From NCBI RefSeq assembly GCF_007830635.1, contig NZ_VLLA01000016.1, positions 62,001-126,000 on the forward strand: a stretch of 64,000 nt of DNA, read 5' to 3'. The notes under the pieces are model-generated. The model searched no databases and had not been told where the DNA came from. It saw only the letters and a list, made by a program, of their open reading frames with translations. Below, piece by piece: positions 25,301 to 33,173 of the stretch. Each line of letters opens with the position of its first letter. Position 1 is the stretch's first letter. The stretch comes from Bradyrhizobium huanghuaihaiense. GTDB lineage: Bacteria; Pseudomonadota; Alphaproteobacteria; Rhizobiales; Xanthobacteraceae. Both the position numbers and the translations under genes were made by a program.

Positions 25301-26737
25301 TCAGAACATCTCGAAATATTCGCGATGCTCCCAGTCGGTGACCTCGGCCAGGAAGCGGTCGATCTCGGCGTTCTTGATGTGGGTGTAGTAGTCGACGAAC
25401 TCCGCACCGAACTTTTCGCGGAAGAACGGGTCGTCCTTCAGTGCGGCGACAGCATCGCGCAAGCTCTTCGGCAGCAACGGCGCCTTGGTCTCGTAGGGCG
25501 TGTCGGCCGAGGGGCCGGGATCGAGCTTGCGGTCGACGCCGTCGAGGCCTGAGAGAATCTGCGAGGCCATGTAGAGGTAGGGATTGGCGGCGGGCTCGCC
25601 GATCCGGTTCTCCACGCGCGTAGCGGCATCGTTGGCGCCGCCGAGCACGCGGATCATCACGCCGCGATTGTCGCGGCCCCAGATCGCGCGGTCCGGCGCC
25701 AGCGAATAGGAGCGGTAGCGCTTGTAGCCGTTGATGGTCGGCGTGGTGAACACGGTGGACGCGCGGGCGTGGTCGAGCAGGCCCGCGAGGTAGGACTTGC
25801 CGAAGGCGCTGAGGGGCTCGCTGCCGTCATTCGCCATGAACTGGTTCTCAGCCGTCGCGCGCGAGACGATCGACTGGTGCAGATGCCAGCCGCTTGCGAA
25901 TACGTTCGGCAGTTTCGGCCGGCACATGAACGTAGCGTGATAGCCGTGGCGGCGGGCAATCTGCTTCACGGCGCTGCGGAACAGCACCATGTTGTCGGCG
26001 GGCTCCAGGCCTTTTCTCGGCGCGAAGGTGAATTCGCACTGGCTCGGCCCGAACTCGACCTCGACCGAGCGTAGCGGCAACCCCAGCGCGACGACATCGC
26101 GTCGAAGAATCTCCAGCACCGGCTCCATCTGATCGAAGCGCTGCTCGGTGAGATATTGATAGCCGTGGCTGAGCAGGCTCACCGACGGCGGTGTGCCGGG
26201 CTGGCCGGCGTCCTCCACGCGCATATGCGGGTCGTCGAGCCTGAAGATGTGGAATTCGACCTCGAGCCCCGCGACGAAATCGTAGCCGCGCGCGCCGAGA
26301 TCATCGAGCACGCGCTTGTAGAGCCCGCGCGTCGCGAACGGCACGGGACGTCCGTCATTGAAGTAGAGGTCGCACAGCACCCAGCCCGTCGCCGGCGCCC
26401 ACGGCAGCACGCGGAAGGTGGTGGGATCGGCGACCATCAGCACGTCGGCCGCGCCCTCCATCTCCTTCATGCCGAAGCCGCCGCCCGACGTGAACACCGG
26501 AAACACCGTGCGGTGCGAGGTGTCCTTGGCGAGCATGGTGGTGGTGATGGAGCAGCCGCTCTCCAGCGAGGCGATCGCTTCCGACGCGATGATGGTCTTG
26601 CCGCGCAAAATGCCGTGCTGATCGGGGAAGGCGAGGCGGATGACCTCGAGGTTCCTGTCTTCGACGATGCGGCGCATGCGCACCGCGGCGTCCTTCTGCT
26701 CATCCGACCACAGCGCATGGCGCGCGACGAAAGTCAC
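25301..26737 (-). CDS. Glutamine synthetase family protein, probable gamma-glutamylamide ligase
   Basis: A 478-residue glutamine-synthetase-fold ligase. The metal and substrate motifs are GLEVEFHIF, EVEFGPSQCEFTF, SGWHLHQSIVS, NGYKRYRSYSLAP and RIGEPAANPYLYMA. The N-terminus (LEVIRLAFPDQHGILRGK) is that of GS-like enzymes such as PuuA, which join glutamate to amines, rather than GlnA. It starts with GTG, with AAGGAG 7 bases upstream. It lies downstream of a Rieske oxygenase gene, separated by an 87-bp palindromic repeat. In aniline degradation a GS-like enzyme glutamylates the amine before a Rieske dioxygenase acts, which makes an amine substrate plausible here, by inference. Confidence 0.82.
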   Translation of the reverse strand: MTFVARHALWSDEQKDAAVRMRRIVEDRNLEVIRLAFPDQHGILRGKTIIASEAIASLESGCSITTTMLAKDTSHRTVFPVFTSGGGFGMKEMEGAADVLMVADPTTFRVLPWAPATGWVLCDLYFNDGRPVPFATRGLYKRVLDDLGARGYDFVAGLEVEFHIFRLDDPHMRVEDAGQPGTPPSVSLLSHGYQYLTEQRFDQMEPVLEILRRDVVALGLPLRSVEVEFGPSQCEFTFAPRKGLEPADNMVLFRSAVKQIARRHGYHATFMCRPKLPNVFASGWHLHQSIVSRATAENQFMANDGSEPLSAFGKSYLAGLLDHARASTVFTTPTINGYKRYRSYSLAPDRAIWGRDNRGVMIRVLGGANDAATRVENRIGEPAANPYLYMASQILSGLDGVDRKLDPGPSADTPYETKAPLLPKSLRDAVAALKDDPFFREKFGAEFVDYYTHIKNAEIDRFLAEVTDWEHREYFEMF

Positions 26738-26784
26738 TTTGCTACTCCTTCAGTCGTGAGGCGCGAAGCATGCGCCACATTCTC

Positions 26785-26871
26785 CGTCATTGCGAGGAGC
26801 TCTTGCGACGAAGCAATCCAGAGTCCCTCCGGAGAGGCAGTCTGGATTGCTTCGCTGCGCTCGCAATGACG
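26785..26871. repeat. 87-bp palindromic repeat, copy 3 (cgtcattgcgag family)
   Basis: Starts CGTCATTGCGAGGAGC and ends with GCTGCGCTCGCAATGACG. The outer arms match copies 1 and 2, but the left arm carries a short replacement and is 7 bases longer. It sits between the Rieske oxygenase and GS-like genes, inside a probable operon. Confidence 0.8.
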
Positions 26872-26888
26872 AGGATAGGCCGTCACTC

Positions 26889-28247
26889 TTACTCCGCTGC
26901 CGTCAGCCGGTGCACGTTGTCCGCGATCTCCTTCGGCACCGGCGCGGTCCACGGCGCGCCGCGGCGGCGCTTGACGTCGACCTCCATCCAGTAGGTTTCC
27001 CAGCCCCGCGTCGGCCCGATGCCGTCCATGGTGGCCGGCCCCTGGATGCTGCGCGCATTGGCCTCGTCCAGGAACAGCATCGGCTTCTCGCCGCCCTGGA
27101 CCTTCTCGATCTCCTGCCGCAGCAGGCGGCGGTACTGAACGATCGCCTTGTCGGATTGTCCGAGATGCTCCTTGGTGCGGTCCTGGATCGCGCCCATCGA
27201 TTCCACCGCCCACTGGTCGTGGACGTTGATGTCGGTGCCCATACCGGTATAGGTCGCGGTCTGCTGCTCGTGCGGATCGAAACCGTAATCGTTGCTGCGG
27301 TTCTTGCGCGAGACGTAGTCGGGCAGCTCATAGAGCTCGAGCCGCTGGTCGCGCATCTTCTGCTTGTCGACCGGGTTGGTGTAGCTGGTGAAGATCGCGT
27401 ACCAGTAGCAGTTCTCGTCATCGACAGGCACGTGCCACTGCGTGATCGTCATCTCCGTGCTCATGGGGATGACGAAGCCGTGCGGAAAGAGCTGGTTGGT
27501 GACGCGCACATGGGTGCGCTCCTCGTCGATCTCGCGCAGCGCGATCAGCCGCAGGCCATATTCGGTGTGCTCGACATTGATGATCGGCCGGTCGTATTCG
27601 CGCAGGATCTTCGTCATCGGCAGGTCGGAGCCGGCCGAGGCGCCGCGGAACTGCTTGCCATAGGCGGTCGAGGTGTCCTCGTCCTCAAAGAAGCGATGCA
27701 GATAAGAGGCGTGGGCGGGATCGATGCCGACTTCGAGCGCCTGCAGCCAGTTGCAAGCCATGTGGCCCTTGAACGCGAACGTGTGCGTGCCGGGCGCAAC
27801 AAAACAGTCGATCTCCGGGAATGCGGGCGGCTCACCCTCGCCGAGATAGGCCCAGAGGATGCCGCTCTTCTCCACCACGGGATAGGAGCGCTGGCGGATG
27901 TTTTGGCAGAGCTTTGAGTCCTTCGGCTCGGCCGGCGTCTCGATGCACTGGCCGGTGGCGTCGAACAGCCAGCCGTGGAAGGCACAGCGCAGGCCGCCAT
28001 GCTCGAGCCGTCCGAAGGCGAGGTCGGCGCCGCGATGTGCGCAGTGGCGGTCGATCAGGCCGTAGCGTCCAGTCTCGTCGCGGAACAGCACCAGATTCTC
28101 GCCGAGCAGTTTGACGGGACGGATCGGCCGCGCGCCCTCCAGCTCGTCGACCAGCGCCGCCGGCTGCCAGTAGCTCCGCATCAGCTTGCCGCAGGGGTCC
28201 TTCGGCCCGGTGCGGGTGATCAGGTCGTTCTGCTCCTGGCTCATCAT
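26889..28247 (-). CDS. Rieske non-haem iron oxygenase, alpha subunit
   Basis: A 452-residue ring-hydroxylating-type oxygenase of the phthalate 4,5-dioxygenase group. The Rieske ligands are in CAHRGADLAFGRLEHGGLRC, continuing to AFHGW (CxH...CxxH), at residues 68-93. The mononuclear iron site is GIDPAHASYLHRF (D-x2-H-x4-H) near residue 178. It needs a separate reductase, not seen in this window. It is divergent from an IclR regulator gene, with a strong inverted repeat between them, and is followed by the GS-like ligase. The substrate is unknown; an aromatic acid or a glutamylated amine are both possible. Confidence 0.88.
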   Translation of the reverse strand: MMSQEQNDLITRTGPKDPCGKLMRSYWQPAALVDELEGARPIRPVKLLGENLVLFRDETGRYGLIDRHCAHRGADLAFGRLEHGGLRCAFHGWLFDATGQCIETPAEPKDSKLCQNIRQRSYPVVEKSGILWAYLGEGEPPAFPEIDCFVAPGTHTFAFKGHMACNWLQALEVGIDPAHASYLHRFFEDEDTSTAYGKQFRGASAGSDLPMTKILREYDRPIINVEHTEYGLRLIALREIDEERTHVRVTNQLFPHGFVIPMSTEMTITQWHVPVDDENCYWYAIFTSYTNPVDKQKMRDQRLELYELPDYVSRKNRSNDYGFDPHEQQTATYTGMGTDINVHDQWAVESMGAIQDRTKEHLGQSDKAIVQYRRLLRQEIEKVQGGEKPMLFLDEANARSIQGPATMDGIGPTRGWETYWMEVDVKRRRGAPWTAPVPKEIADNVHRLTAAE

Positions 28248-28278
28248 GACGAGTGCATCCTTTGTGGAGTGGCGTTTG

Positions 28279-28303
28279 TTCGCCTATTGAACGAATGGGC
28301 GAA
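28279..28303. promoter_or_regulatory. Inverted repeat, probable IclR operator
   Basis: Arms TTCGCCTATT and AATGGGCGAA with a 5-base spacer (GAACG) and one mismatch, giving a 25-bp dyad. It lies midway between the divergent Rieske oxygenase and IclR genes, 32 bases from the former start, as expected for regulation of both. Confidence 0.6.
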
Positions 28304-28360
28304 TTATGACATGCCTTGGAGCGGCAGCAAGCACTATTTTGCAGGATTGTCCCTGAGACC

Positions 28361-29146
28361 ATGCCCAAGCTGAAGCGGAGCGAGACTGACAAGCGGGCGA
28401 CGGATTTCGTCGAGGCCCTCGACCGCGGCCTGCGCCTGCTTCAATGCTTCGGCACGACCGCAGGCCCGATGACGCTGAGCGATCTTGCCCGCGCTGCCGA
28501 TCTTCCGCGCGCGACGGCGCGGCGCATGCTGTTCACGCTCCAGCGTGGTGGTTTCGTCAGTGGCGACGGAAAACTGTTCTCGCTGACGCCGCATGTGCTG
28601 ACTCTGGCGGCGTCGTACCTGCGGTCCAGCCAGCTCGTCACGGTGCTGCAACCGGTGCTCGATCGCGTCGCGACTGCGGCGAACGAAATCTCCTCGCTCG
28701 CGCTGCTCGACGGCGACGACGTCGTGTTCGTTGCGCGCAGCAGCCCGGCGCGCATGTTTTCGGGTGGGCTCGAAATCGGCTACCGCCTGCCGGCCTTCTG
28801 CACCTCGGTCGGCCGCGCCATGCTCGGCCGGCTCGACGATGCCGATCTCACCGCGCGCCTGACGGCGATGAAGCGGGAGGCGCTGACGCCGCAGACGGTG
28901 ATAGACCCGAAGGCGCTGCTCGCGCGCATCACCGCCGACCGTGCGCTGGGCTATGCGCTGGTCGACCGCGAGGCTGAGCCGCATTTCCGCTCGATCTCGG
29001 TCCCCGTCCGCCGCTACGATGGCGTGATCGTCGCCGCCATCAACATGGGCGCCCATGTCGACCGCGTGCCGGCGCAGGAACTGATCGACCGCTTCCTGCC
29101 GCTGCTGCGTGAGGGGGCGGAAGCGGTGCGATCGCAGCTGCTGTAG
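28361..29146 (+). CDS. IclR/PcaR family transcriptional regulator
   Basis: A 261-residue IclR-type regulator. The N-terminal winged helix (MTLSDLARAADLPRATARRMLFTLQRGGFV) covers residues 30-75 and the effector domain residues 90-255, with SVGRAMLGRL and INMGAHVDRV. The sequence is of the PcaR/PobR subgroup, whose members mostly activate aromatic-acid catabolic genes. It is divergent from the Rieske oxygenase gene and is its likely regulator. The start at 28361 avoids an upstream in-frame extension lacking a ribosome site. Confidence 0.9.
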   Translation: MPKLKRSETDKRATDFVEALDRGLRLLQCFGTTAGPMTLSDLARAADLPRATARRMLFTLQRGGFVSGDGKLFSLTPHVLTLAASYLRSSQLVTVLQPVLDRVATAANEISSLALLDGDDVVFVARSSPARMFSGGLEIGYRLPAFCTSVGRAMLGRLDDADLTARLTAMKREALTPQTVIDPKALLARITADRALGYALVDREAEPHFRSISVPVRRYDGVIVAAINMGAHVDRVPAQELIDRFLPLLREGAEAVRSQLL

Positions 29147-29150
29147 CCCC

Positions 29151-29261
29151 GTAGCCCGGGTGAGCCAACGGGTCGGCGCGAAGCGCCGCCCGATGACAGG
29201 CTCCGCGATACCCGGGAAGCGGTCGCGAGACCCCGGATGTCGCTTCGCTCATCCGGGCTAC
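29151..29261. repeat. gtagcccgggtgagc-type palindromic repeat, copy 1
   Basis: GTAGCCCGGGTGAGC at one end and GCTCATCCGGGCTAC at the other, with an inner GATACCCGGGAAGC. This copy is longer than those at 29651-29720 and 56823-56899 because of an insertion in the left half (GGTCGGCGCGAAGCGCCGCC). Confidence 0.8.
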
Positions 29262-29301
29262 GGGACTATAATGCGCTCCACACAAGACTAGGGAGCACGC
29301 C

Positions 29302-29634
29302 ATGCAACACACCATGGTTCCCAGTGATCGCGTGCAGCACGTCACCGTCTATGGTTGTGACGGCACGAAGCTCGGCACGATCGAGCGGTTGATGCTCGAC
29401 AAGGTGAGCGGAACGGTCGCCTACGCCGTGATCAAGACCGGCGGCCTGCTCGGCACTCATCACCATTATCCGGTGCAGTGGAGCGCGCTGAAATATGATC
29501 CGGCCCGCCAGGCCTTCCAGGTCGAGCTGACGTCGGAGCAATTGAGCAGCGGCCCCTGCGAGTTCGATGGCGAGGAGTTCGATTGGGGCGACCGCTCGCG
29601 GCCCTACCAGCATCCGAATTACTGGTCGATCTAG
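29302..29634 (+). CDS. PRC-barrel domain protein
   Basis: A 110-residue cytoplasmic protein. Residues 8-75 look like a PRC-barrel beta fold: HVTVYGCDGTKLGTIERLML, then KVSGTVAYAVIKTGG and HHHYPVQWSAL. Such proteins are common in alphaproteobacteria and often bind RNA or other proteins, but the role of this one is unknown. GGGAG lies 8 bases before the ATG. It is flanked on both sides by the same palindromic repeat. Confidence 0.75.
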   Translation: MQHTMVPSDRVQHVTVYGCDGTKLGTIERLMLDKVSGTVAYAVIKTGGLLGTHHHYPVQWSALKYDPARQAFQVELTSEQLSSGPCEFDGEEFDWGDRSRPYQHPNYWSI

Positions 29635-29650
29635 CCGCGTCGGGAATATT

Positions 29651-29720
29651 GTAGCCCGGGTGAGCGAAGCGATACCCGGGAAGCCAAGACCCCGGATGTC
29701 GCTTCGCTCATCCGGGCTAC
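29651..29720. repeat. gtagcccgggtgagc-type palindromic repeat, copy 2
   Basis: A 70-bp element running from GTAGCCCGGGTGAGCGAAGC to GCTTCGCTCATCCGGGCTAC, a near-complete hairpin. It lies between two convergent genes. Confidence 0.8.
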
Positions 29721-29736
29721 GCCACGGTGAGCAGCC

Positions 29737-30135
29737 TCACGTCCGGTTGCGCATCCAGTCGGCGAGGCCTGATATCGCGCTATCGAGATCCTTCCGCGCG
29801 GCGCTGTCTGTCACCGTCTCCTCAATCGCGCCACGCATGCAGAGCATCCACGCATCGCGCTCGGCGTCCCCGATGGCAAAGCCGATATGGCGCTGTCGCA
29901 GCCGCGGATGTCCCTTCTCGGGGGTAAAGAGCCGCGGGCCGCCGGTCCATTCGGTGAGATAGCGCTTCAGCACGTCCCGGATCAGGCCGAGGTCGGCCGC
30001 ATGCATGGCGCGGATGATTTTCGCTTCCGGCAGCGTGTCCATGCGGTCGTAGAAGCGGTCGACGAGACGATCGATCGTGGCGCTGCCACCGATCCGCTCG
30101 AACATGGAGATTGCGACGTCGCTATCGGTCATCAT
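29737..30135 (-). CDS. Truncated hemoglobin, group II-like
   Basis: A 132-residue globin of the truncated class. It shows FERIGGSATIDRLVDRFYDRM (A-B helices with the Phe-Tyr pair at B9-B10), the YLTEWTGGPRLFTPEKGHPRLRQRH segment containing the proximal histidine, and ERDAWMLCM with the G-helix Trp typical of group II. Such proteins bind oxygen or nitric oxide in the cytosol. The second ATG (30132) is an equally possible start. Confidence 0.85.
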   Translation of the reverse strand: MMTDSDVAISMFERIGGSATIDRLVDRFYDRMDTLPEAKIIRAMHAADLGLIRDVLKRYLTEWTGGPRLFTPEKGHPRLRQRHIGFAIGDAERDAWMLCMRGAIEETVTDSAARKDLDSAISGLADWMRNRT

Positions 30136-30200
30136 GGATCCCAGGGCTTGCTATTGGGCGTTGATATAGTGGCATCGCGGCGCGCCTACAAACTCCACTG

Positions 30201-30347
30201 TCGTCCCGGCCTAGTTGCGCAATTGCGCACGGGGGCCGGGACCCATAACCACCAAAGGTAGTTTGGCGAAGACTGGTCGTTCGGGATTGGCAGCGCGCAC
30301 AATCGATGGATTACACGGTATGGGTCCCGGCGTTCGCCGGGACGACA
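30201..30347. repeat. cgtcccggcctagttgcgc-type repeat, copy 1
   Basis: A CGTCCCGGC...GCCGGGACCCATAACCAC hairpin at one end, and TATGGGTCCCGG...CCGGGACGAC at the other; the outer ends are complementary. Related copies are at 39031-39176 and 55571-55712, with a diverged version at 52256-52410. Confidence 0.8.
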
Positions 30348-30372
30348 GCGGTATGTGCCGCGAGAGATTGCC

Positions 30373-31281
30373 CTACAGCGCCACACTGCGCAGCCCGAAG
30401 CTGCGGGCTTCGTTCTGCAGCACCGGCCGCACCGCATCGATCAGGCGCGCCGCCGCGGCATCGACCGACAGTCCTGCCGTATCCACCACTGCGGTTGCGC
30501 GCGAATACAGCGGCTCGCGGCTGAGCAGGATGTTGCGCAGCTCCGTCATCGCCGAGCGATCATCCGCCATCGGGCGCAGGTCGCCCTGGCGGCGCACGCG
30601 GGCCATGTGCTCCTCGGGCTCGGCCTTCAGCCAGATCGTGTAGAACGACGACAGAATCTGGTCAAAGGTCAGCGGCTCGGAGACGATACCGCCGCCGGTC
30701 GCCAGCACCATCAGCTCGTTGCGCGCGAGCAGTTGCTGCAGCGCCGCCTGCTCCATGCGGCGAAAGCCTTCCTGGCCGTAGAGCGCGATGATCTCGGCGA
30801 CCGAGAGCCCGTTCTGCTGCTCGACCTCCTTATTGAGCTCGACAAAGCTCCAGCCGATCTTCTTCGCAAGCATCCTGCCGAGTGTTGATTTGCCGGCGCC
30901 GCGCAGGCCGATCAGCGCGATGCCGCAGAACGGCGCGCGTCGCGGCGCGGACGCGCTGCCGCCAGTGAGCAGATCCTTTGCCTGCGCGATCTGCGCCGGC
31001 GTCGCCTTGCGCAAGAGGTCGCGAAACATCTGCCAGTCCGGCGTCGGGTCGGTTGAGGGAAGCAGGTCTTCGAGATGGGCGCCCATCGCGCCGGAGACGC
31101 GGCGCAGCAGCACGATGGAGACGTTGCCCTTGCCGCTCTCGAGCTGCGCGATATAGCGCTCCGAAATCCCCGATACCTTGGCGAGCACTTTTCGCGACAT
31201 GCCGCGCAGCGCGCGCATGGTGCGCACACGCTGGCCGAGCTGTTCGAGGAAGCGGGATTCGGCGTCGGGACTGTCGGTCAT
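30373..31281 (-). CDS. boxR: Benzoyl-CoA-responsive regulator BoxR (HTH plus shikimate-kinase-like domain)
   Basis: A 302-residue fusion regulator. Residues 12-72 are an XRE/Cro-type helix-turn-helix (LGQRVRTMRALRGMSRKVLA), and residues 118-290 resemble shikimate kinase with an intact Walker A GLRGAGKST at 125-133 and the motif LATGGGIV. This architecture is that of BzdR and BoxR, repressors of benzoate degradation in which the kinase-like domain senses benzoyl-CoA. It is divergent from the benzoate-CoA ligase gene, consistent with feedback by the ligase product. A candidate operator lies between them. Confidence 0.92.
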   Translation of the reverse strand: MTDSPDAESRFLEQLGQRVRTMRALRGMSRKVLAKVSGISERYIAQLESGKGNVSIVLLRRVSGAMGAHLEDLLPSTDPTPDWQMFRDLLRKATPAQIAQAKDLLTGGSASAPRRAPFCGIALIGLRGAGKSTLGRMLAKKIGWSFVELNKEVEQQNGLSVAEIIALYGQEGFRRMEQAALQQLLARNELMVLATGGGIVSEPLTFDQILSSFYTIWLKAEPEEHMARVRRQGDLRPMADDRSAMTELRNILLSREPLYSRATAVVDTAGLSVDAAAARLIDAVRPVLQNEARSFGLRSVAL

Positions 31282-31316
31282 GAGCCTTCTTTGCAGGTGT
31301 CCTGCGGCGCGTTTTA

Positions 31317-31333
31317 ATGAAACATAGTGCCTG
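31317..31333. promoter_or_regulatory. BoxR-like motif between boxR and benzoate-CoA ligase
   Basis: ATGAAACATAGTGCCTG, the same 17-bp motif as at 34544 and 18839, with half-sites TGAA-N6-TGCC instead of TGCA-N6-TGCA. It continues into TGCCTGCTGGCA, a short dyad. Its position in the divergent promoter would allow control of both genes. Confidence 0.55.
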
Positions 31334-31370
31334 CTGGCATTGACAGCAAGCCGCCGGAGTGTCTTTCTAT

Positions 31371-31382
31371 GAATTATAATTC
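31371..31382. promoter_or_regulatory. 12-bp palindrome before benzoate-CoA ligase
   Basis: GAATTATAATTC is a perfect palindrome and also contains TATAAT. It lies 15 bases before the ligase ATG. It may be the -10 box, although no -35 box is found at the correct distance, or a regulator site. Confidence 0.35.
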
Positions 31383-31396
31383 TAAATTCGGGAGAG

Positions 31397-32944
31397 ATGT
31401 CCGTGAGCGAGGGATCCTATAACGCGGTGACCTGGCTGCTCGACCGTAACGTCGAGGAGGGGCGTGGCAACAAGCTCGTCTTCGACGACACCGTTTCGCG
31501 GCTCAGCTATGGCGAGCTCCAGCAACAGACCCGGCGCGCCGCCAACATGCTGCGCCGGCTCGGCGTCCGCCGCGAGGAGCGCGTGGCGATGATCATGCTG
31601 GATACGGTCGACTTCCCGATCGTGTTCCTGGGGGCGATCCGCGCCGGCATCGTGCCTGTGCCGCTCAACACGCTGCTGACGGCGGATCAGTACGCCTACA
31701 TCCTCGCCGACTGCCGCGCGCGGGTGCTGTTCGTGTCGGAGGCGCTGTATCCCGTCATCAAGGACGTCGTCGGCCGCATGCCCGATCTCGAGCATGTCGT
31801 GGTCTCCGGCGCCAAGCAGAACGGTCACAAGCAACTAGCTGAAGAGATCGCAGGCGAAAGCGACCAGTTCACCACCGCCGCGACGCACCCCGATGAGCCC
31901 GCGTTCTGGCTCTACTCGTCGGGCTCGACCGGCATGCCCAAGGGCGTGCGCCATCTGCATTCGAACTTGCAGGCCACCGCAGACACCTACGCCAAGCAGG
32001 TGCTCGGCATCCGCGAGAGCGACGTGTGCCTGTCCGCCGCAAAGCTGTTCTTCGCCTATGGCCTCGGCAACGCGCTGACCTTTCCGATGTCGGTCGGCGC
32101 CAGCGTGATCCTCAACAGCGAGCGGCCGACGCCGGCGCGCATGTTCGACCTGATGAACCGCTACAACCCCTCGATCTTCTACGGCGTGCCGACGCTGTTC
32201 GCGGCCATGCTCAACGACGAGACCATGAAGAACGAGCGCGGCGGCGGCGTCTTGCGCATCTGCACCTCCGCCGGCGAGGCGCTGCCGGAATCCGTCGGCA
32301 ACAACTGGAAGGCGCGGTTCGGCGTCGACATCCTCGACGGCGTCGGCTCGACCGAGCTGTTGCACATCTTCCTGTCGAACGCGCCCGGCGACATCAAATA
32401 CGGCTCGTCCGGCAAGCCGGTGCCGGGCTACGCGGTGCGGCTCGTCAACGAGGCCGGCCAGGACGTTGCCGATGGCGAAGTCGGCGAGCTCCTGGTCGAT
32501 GCGCCCTCGGCCGGCGAGGGCTACTGGAACCAGCGCCACAAGAGCCGCCGCACCTTCGAGGGACCGTGGACCCGCACCGGTGACAAATACATCCGCGACG
32601 CGGAGGGCCGCTACACCTTCTGCGGCCGCGCCGACGACATGTTCAAGGTCTCCGGCATCTGGGTCTCGCCCTTCGAGGTCGAGAGCGCGCTGATCACGCA
32701 TCCGGCAGTGCTGGAAGCCGCCGTCGTGCCCGAGGCCGATCCGGAAGGACTCTTGAAGCCGAAGGCCTTCGTCGTGCTGCGCCCCGGTGCGAAGACGACG
32801 GAGCTGCAGGAGACGCTGAAGGAGCACGTCAAGCAGAAGATCGGCCCGTGGAAATATCCGCGCTGGATCGACGTGGTGGAGTCCCTGCCGAAAACGGCAA
32901 CGGGGAAGATCCAGCGGTTCAAGCTGCGGGAAGGGACGAATTGA
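31397..32944 (+). CDS. bclA: Benzoate-CoA ligase
   Basis: A 515-residue AMP-forming acyl-CoA synthetase. The phosphate loop is YSSGSTGMPKGV near residue 170, the A5-type motif DGVGSTE near residue 315, the hinge/A8 region YTFCGRADDMFKVSGIWVSPFEVE near residue 415, and the catalytic lysine is in KTATGKIQRFKLR at the C-terminus. The pattern FFAYGLGNALTFPMSVGASVIL fits benzoate-CoA ligases (BadA/BclA). It makes benzoyl-CoA, which feeds BoxB and BoxC encoded downstream and is the likely BoxR effector. Confidence 0.9.
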   Translation: MSVSEGSYNAVTWLLDRNVEEGRGNKLVFDDTVSRLSYGELQQQTRRAANMLRRLGVRREERVAMIMLDTVDFPIVFLGAIRAGIVPVPLNTLLTADQYAYILADCRARVLFVSEALYPVIKDVVGRMPDLEHVVVSGAKQNGHKQLAEEIAGESDQFTTAATHPDEPAFWLYSSGSTGMPKGVRHLHSNLQATADTYAKQVLGIRESDVCLSAAKLFFAYGLGNALTFPMSVGASVILNSERPTPARMFDLMNRYNPSIFYGVPTLFAAMLNDETMKNERGGGVLRICTSAGEALPESVGNNWKARFGVDILDGVGSTELLHIFLSNAPGDIKYGSSGKPVPGYAVRLVNEAGQDVADGEVGELLVDAPSAGEGYWNQRHKSRRTFEGPWTRTGDKYIRDAEGRYTFCGRADDMFKVSGIWVSPFEVESALITHPAVLEAAVVPEADPEGLLKPKAFVVLRPGAKTTELQETLKEHVKQKIGPWKYPRWIDVVESLPKTATGKIQRFKLREGTN

Positions 32945-32966
32945 GTGTGCGAACTGCACTTGCTTA

Positions 32967-33135
32967 CCCTCCCCTGGAGGGGGAGGGTCGGCACGCGATC
33001 GAGCGCAGCGAGATGCGTGACGGGGTGGGGTGATCTCTCCACGCGGGCACTGCATCTGCGGAGAGACTGTCACCCCACCCCGCTTCACATCTCGCTACGC
33101 TCGCTGTGAATCGACCCTCCCCCTCCAGGGGAGGG
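32967..33135. repeat. Long inverted repeat with perfect 24-bp outer arms
   Basis: Positions 32967-32990 are the exact reverse complement of 33112-33135. Inside, further complementary blocks (for example GGGGTGGGGTGA with TCACCCCACCCC) extend the stem. It lies between the ligase gene and the alpha/beta hydrolase gene and could form a large cruciform or transcript hairpin. Confidence 0.85.
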
Positions 33136-33173
33136 TGGGCATCTCGGCCTTGGCTAGGAATGGGACTTCGACC

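Noticed and set aside
3684..26871. Could the recurring palindromic units be a CRISPR array or an insertion sequence?
   Set aside because: The copies are scattered singly between genes, are self-complementary, have no regular spacers and encode no transposase.
31340..31380. TTGACA followed by TATAAT before the benzoate-CoA ligase gene as a sigma-70 promoter
   Set aside because: The spacer is 29 bases (22 to an alternative TATGAA), far from the usual 16-18, so I list only the palindrome.
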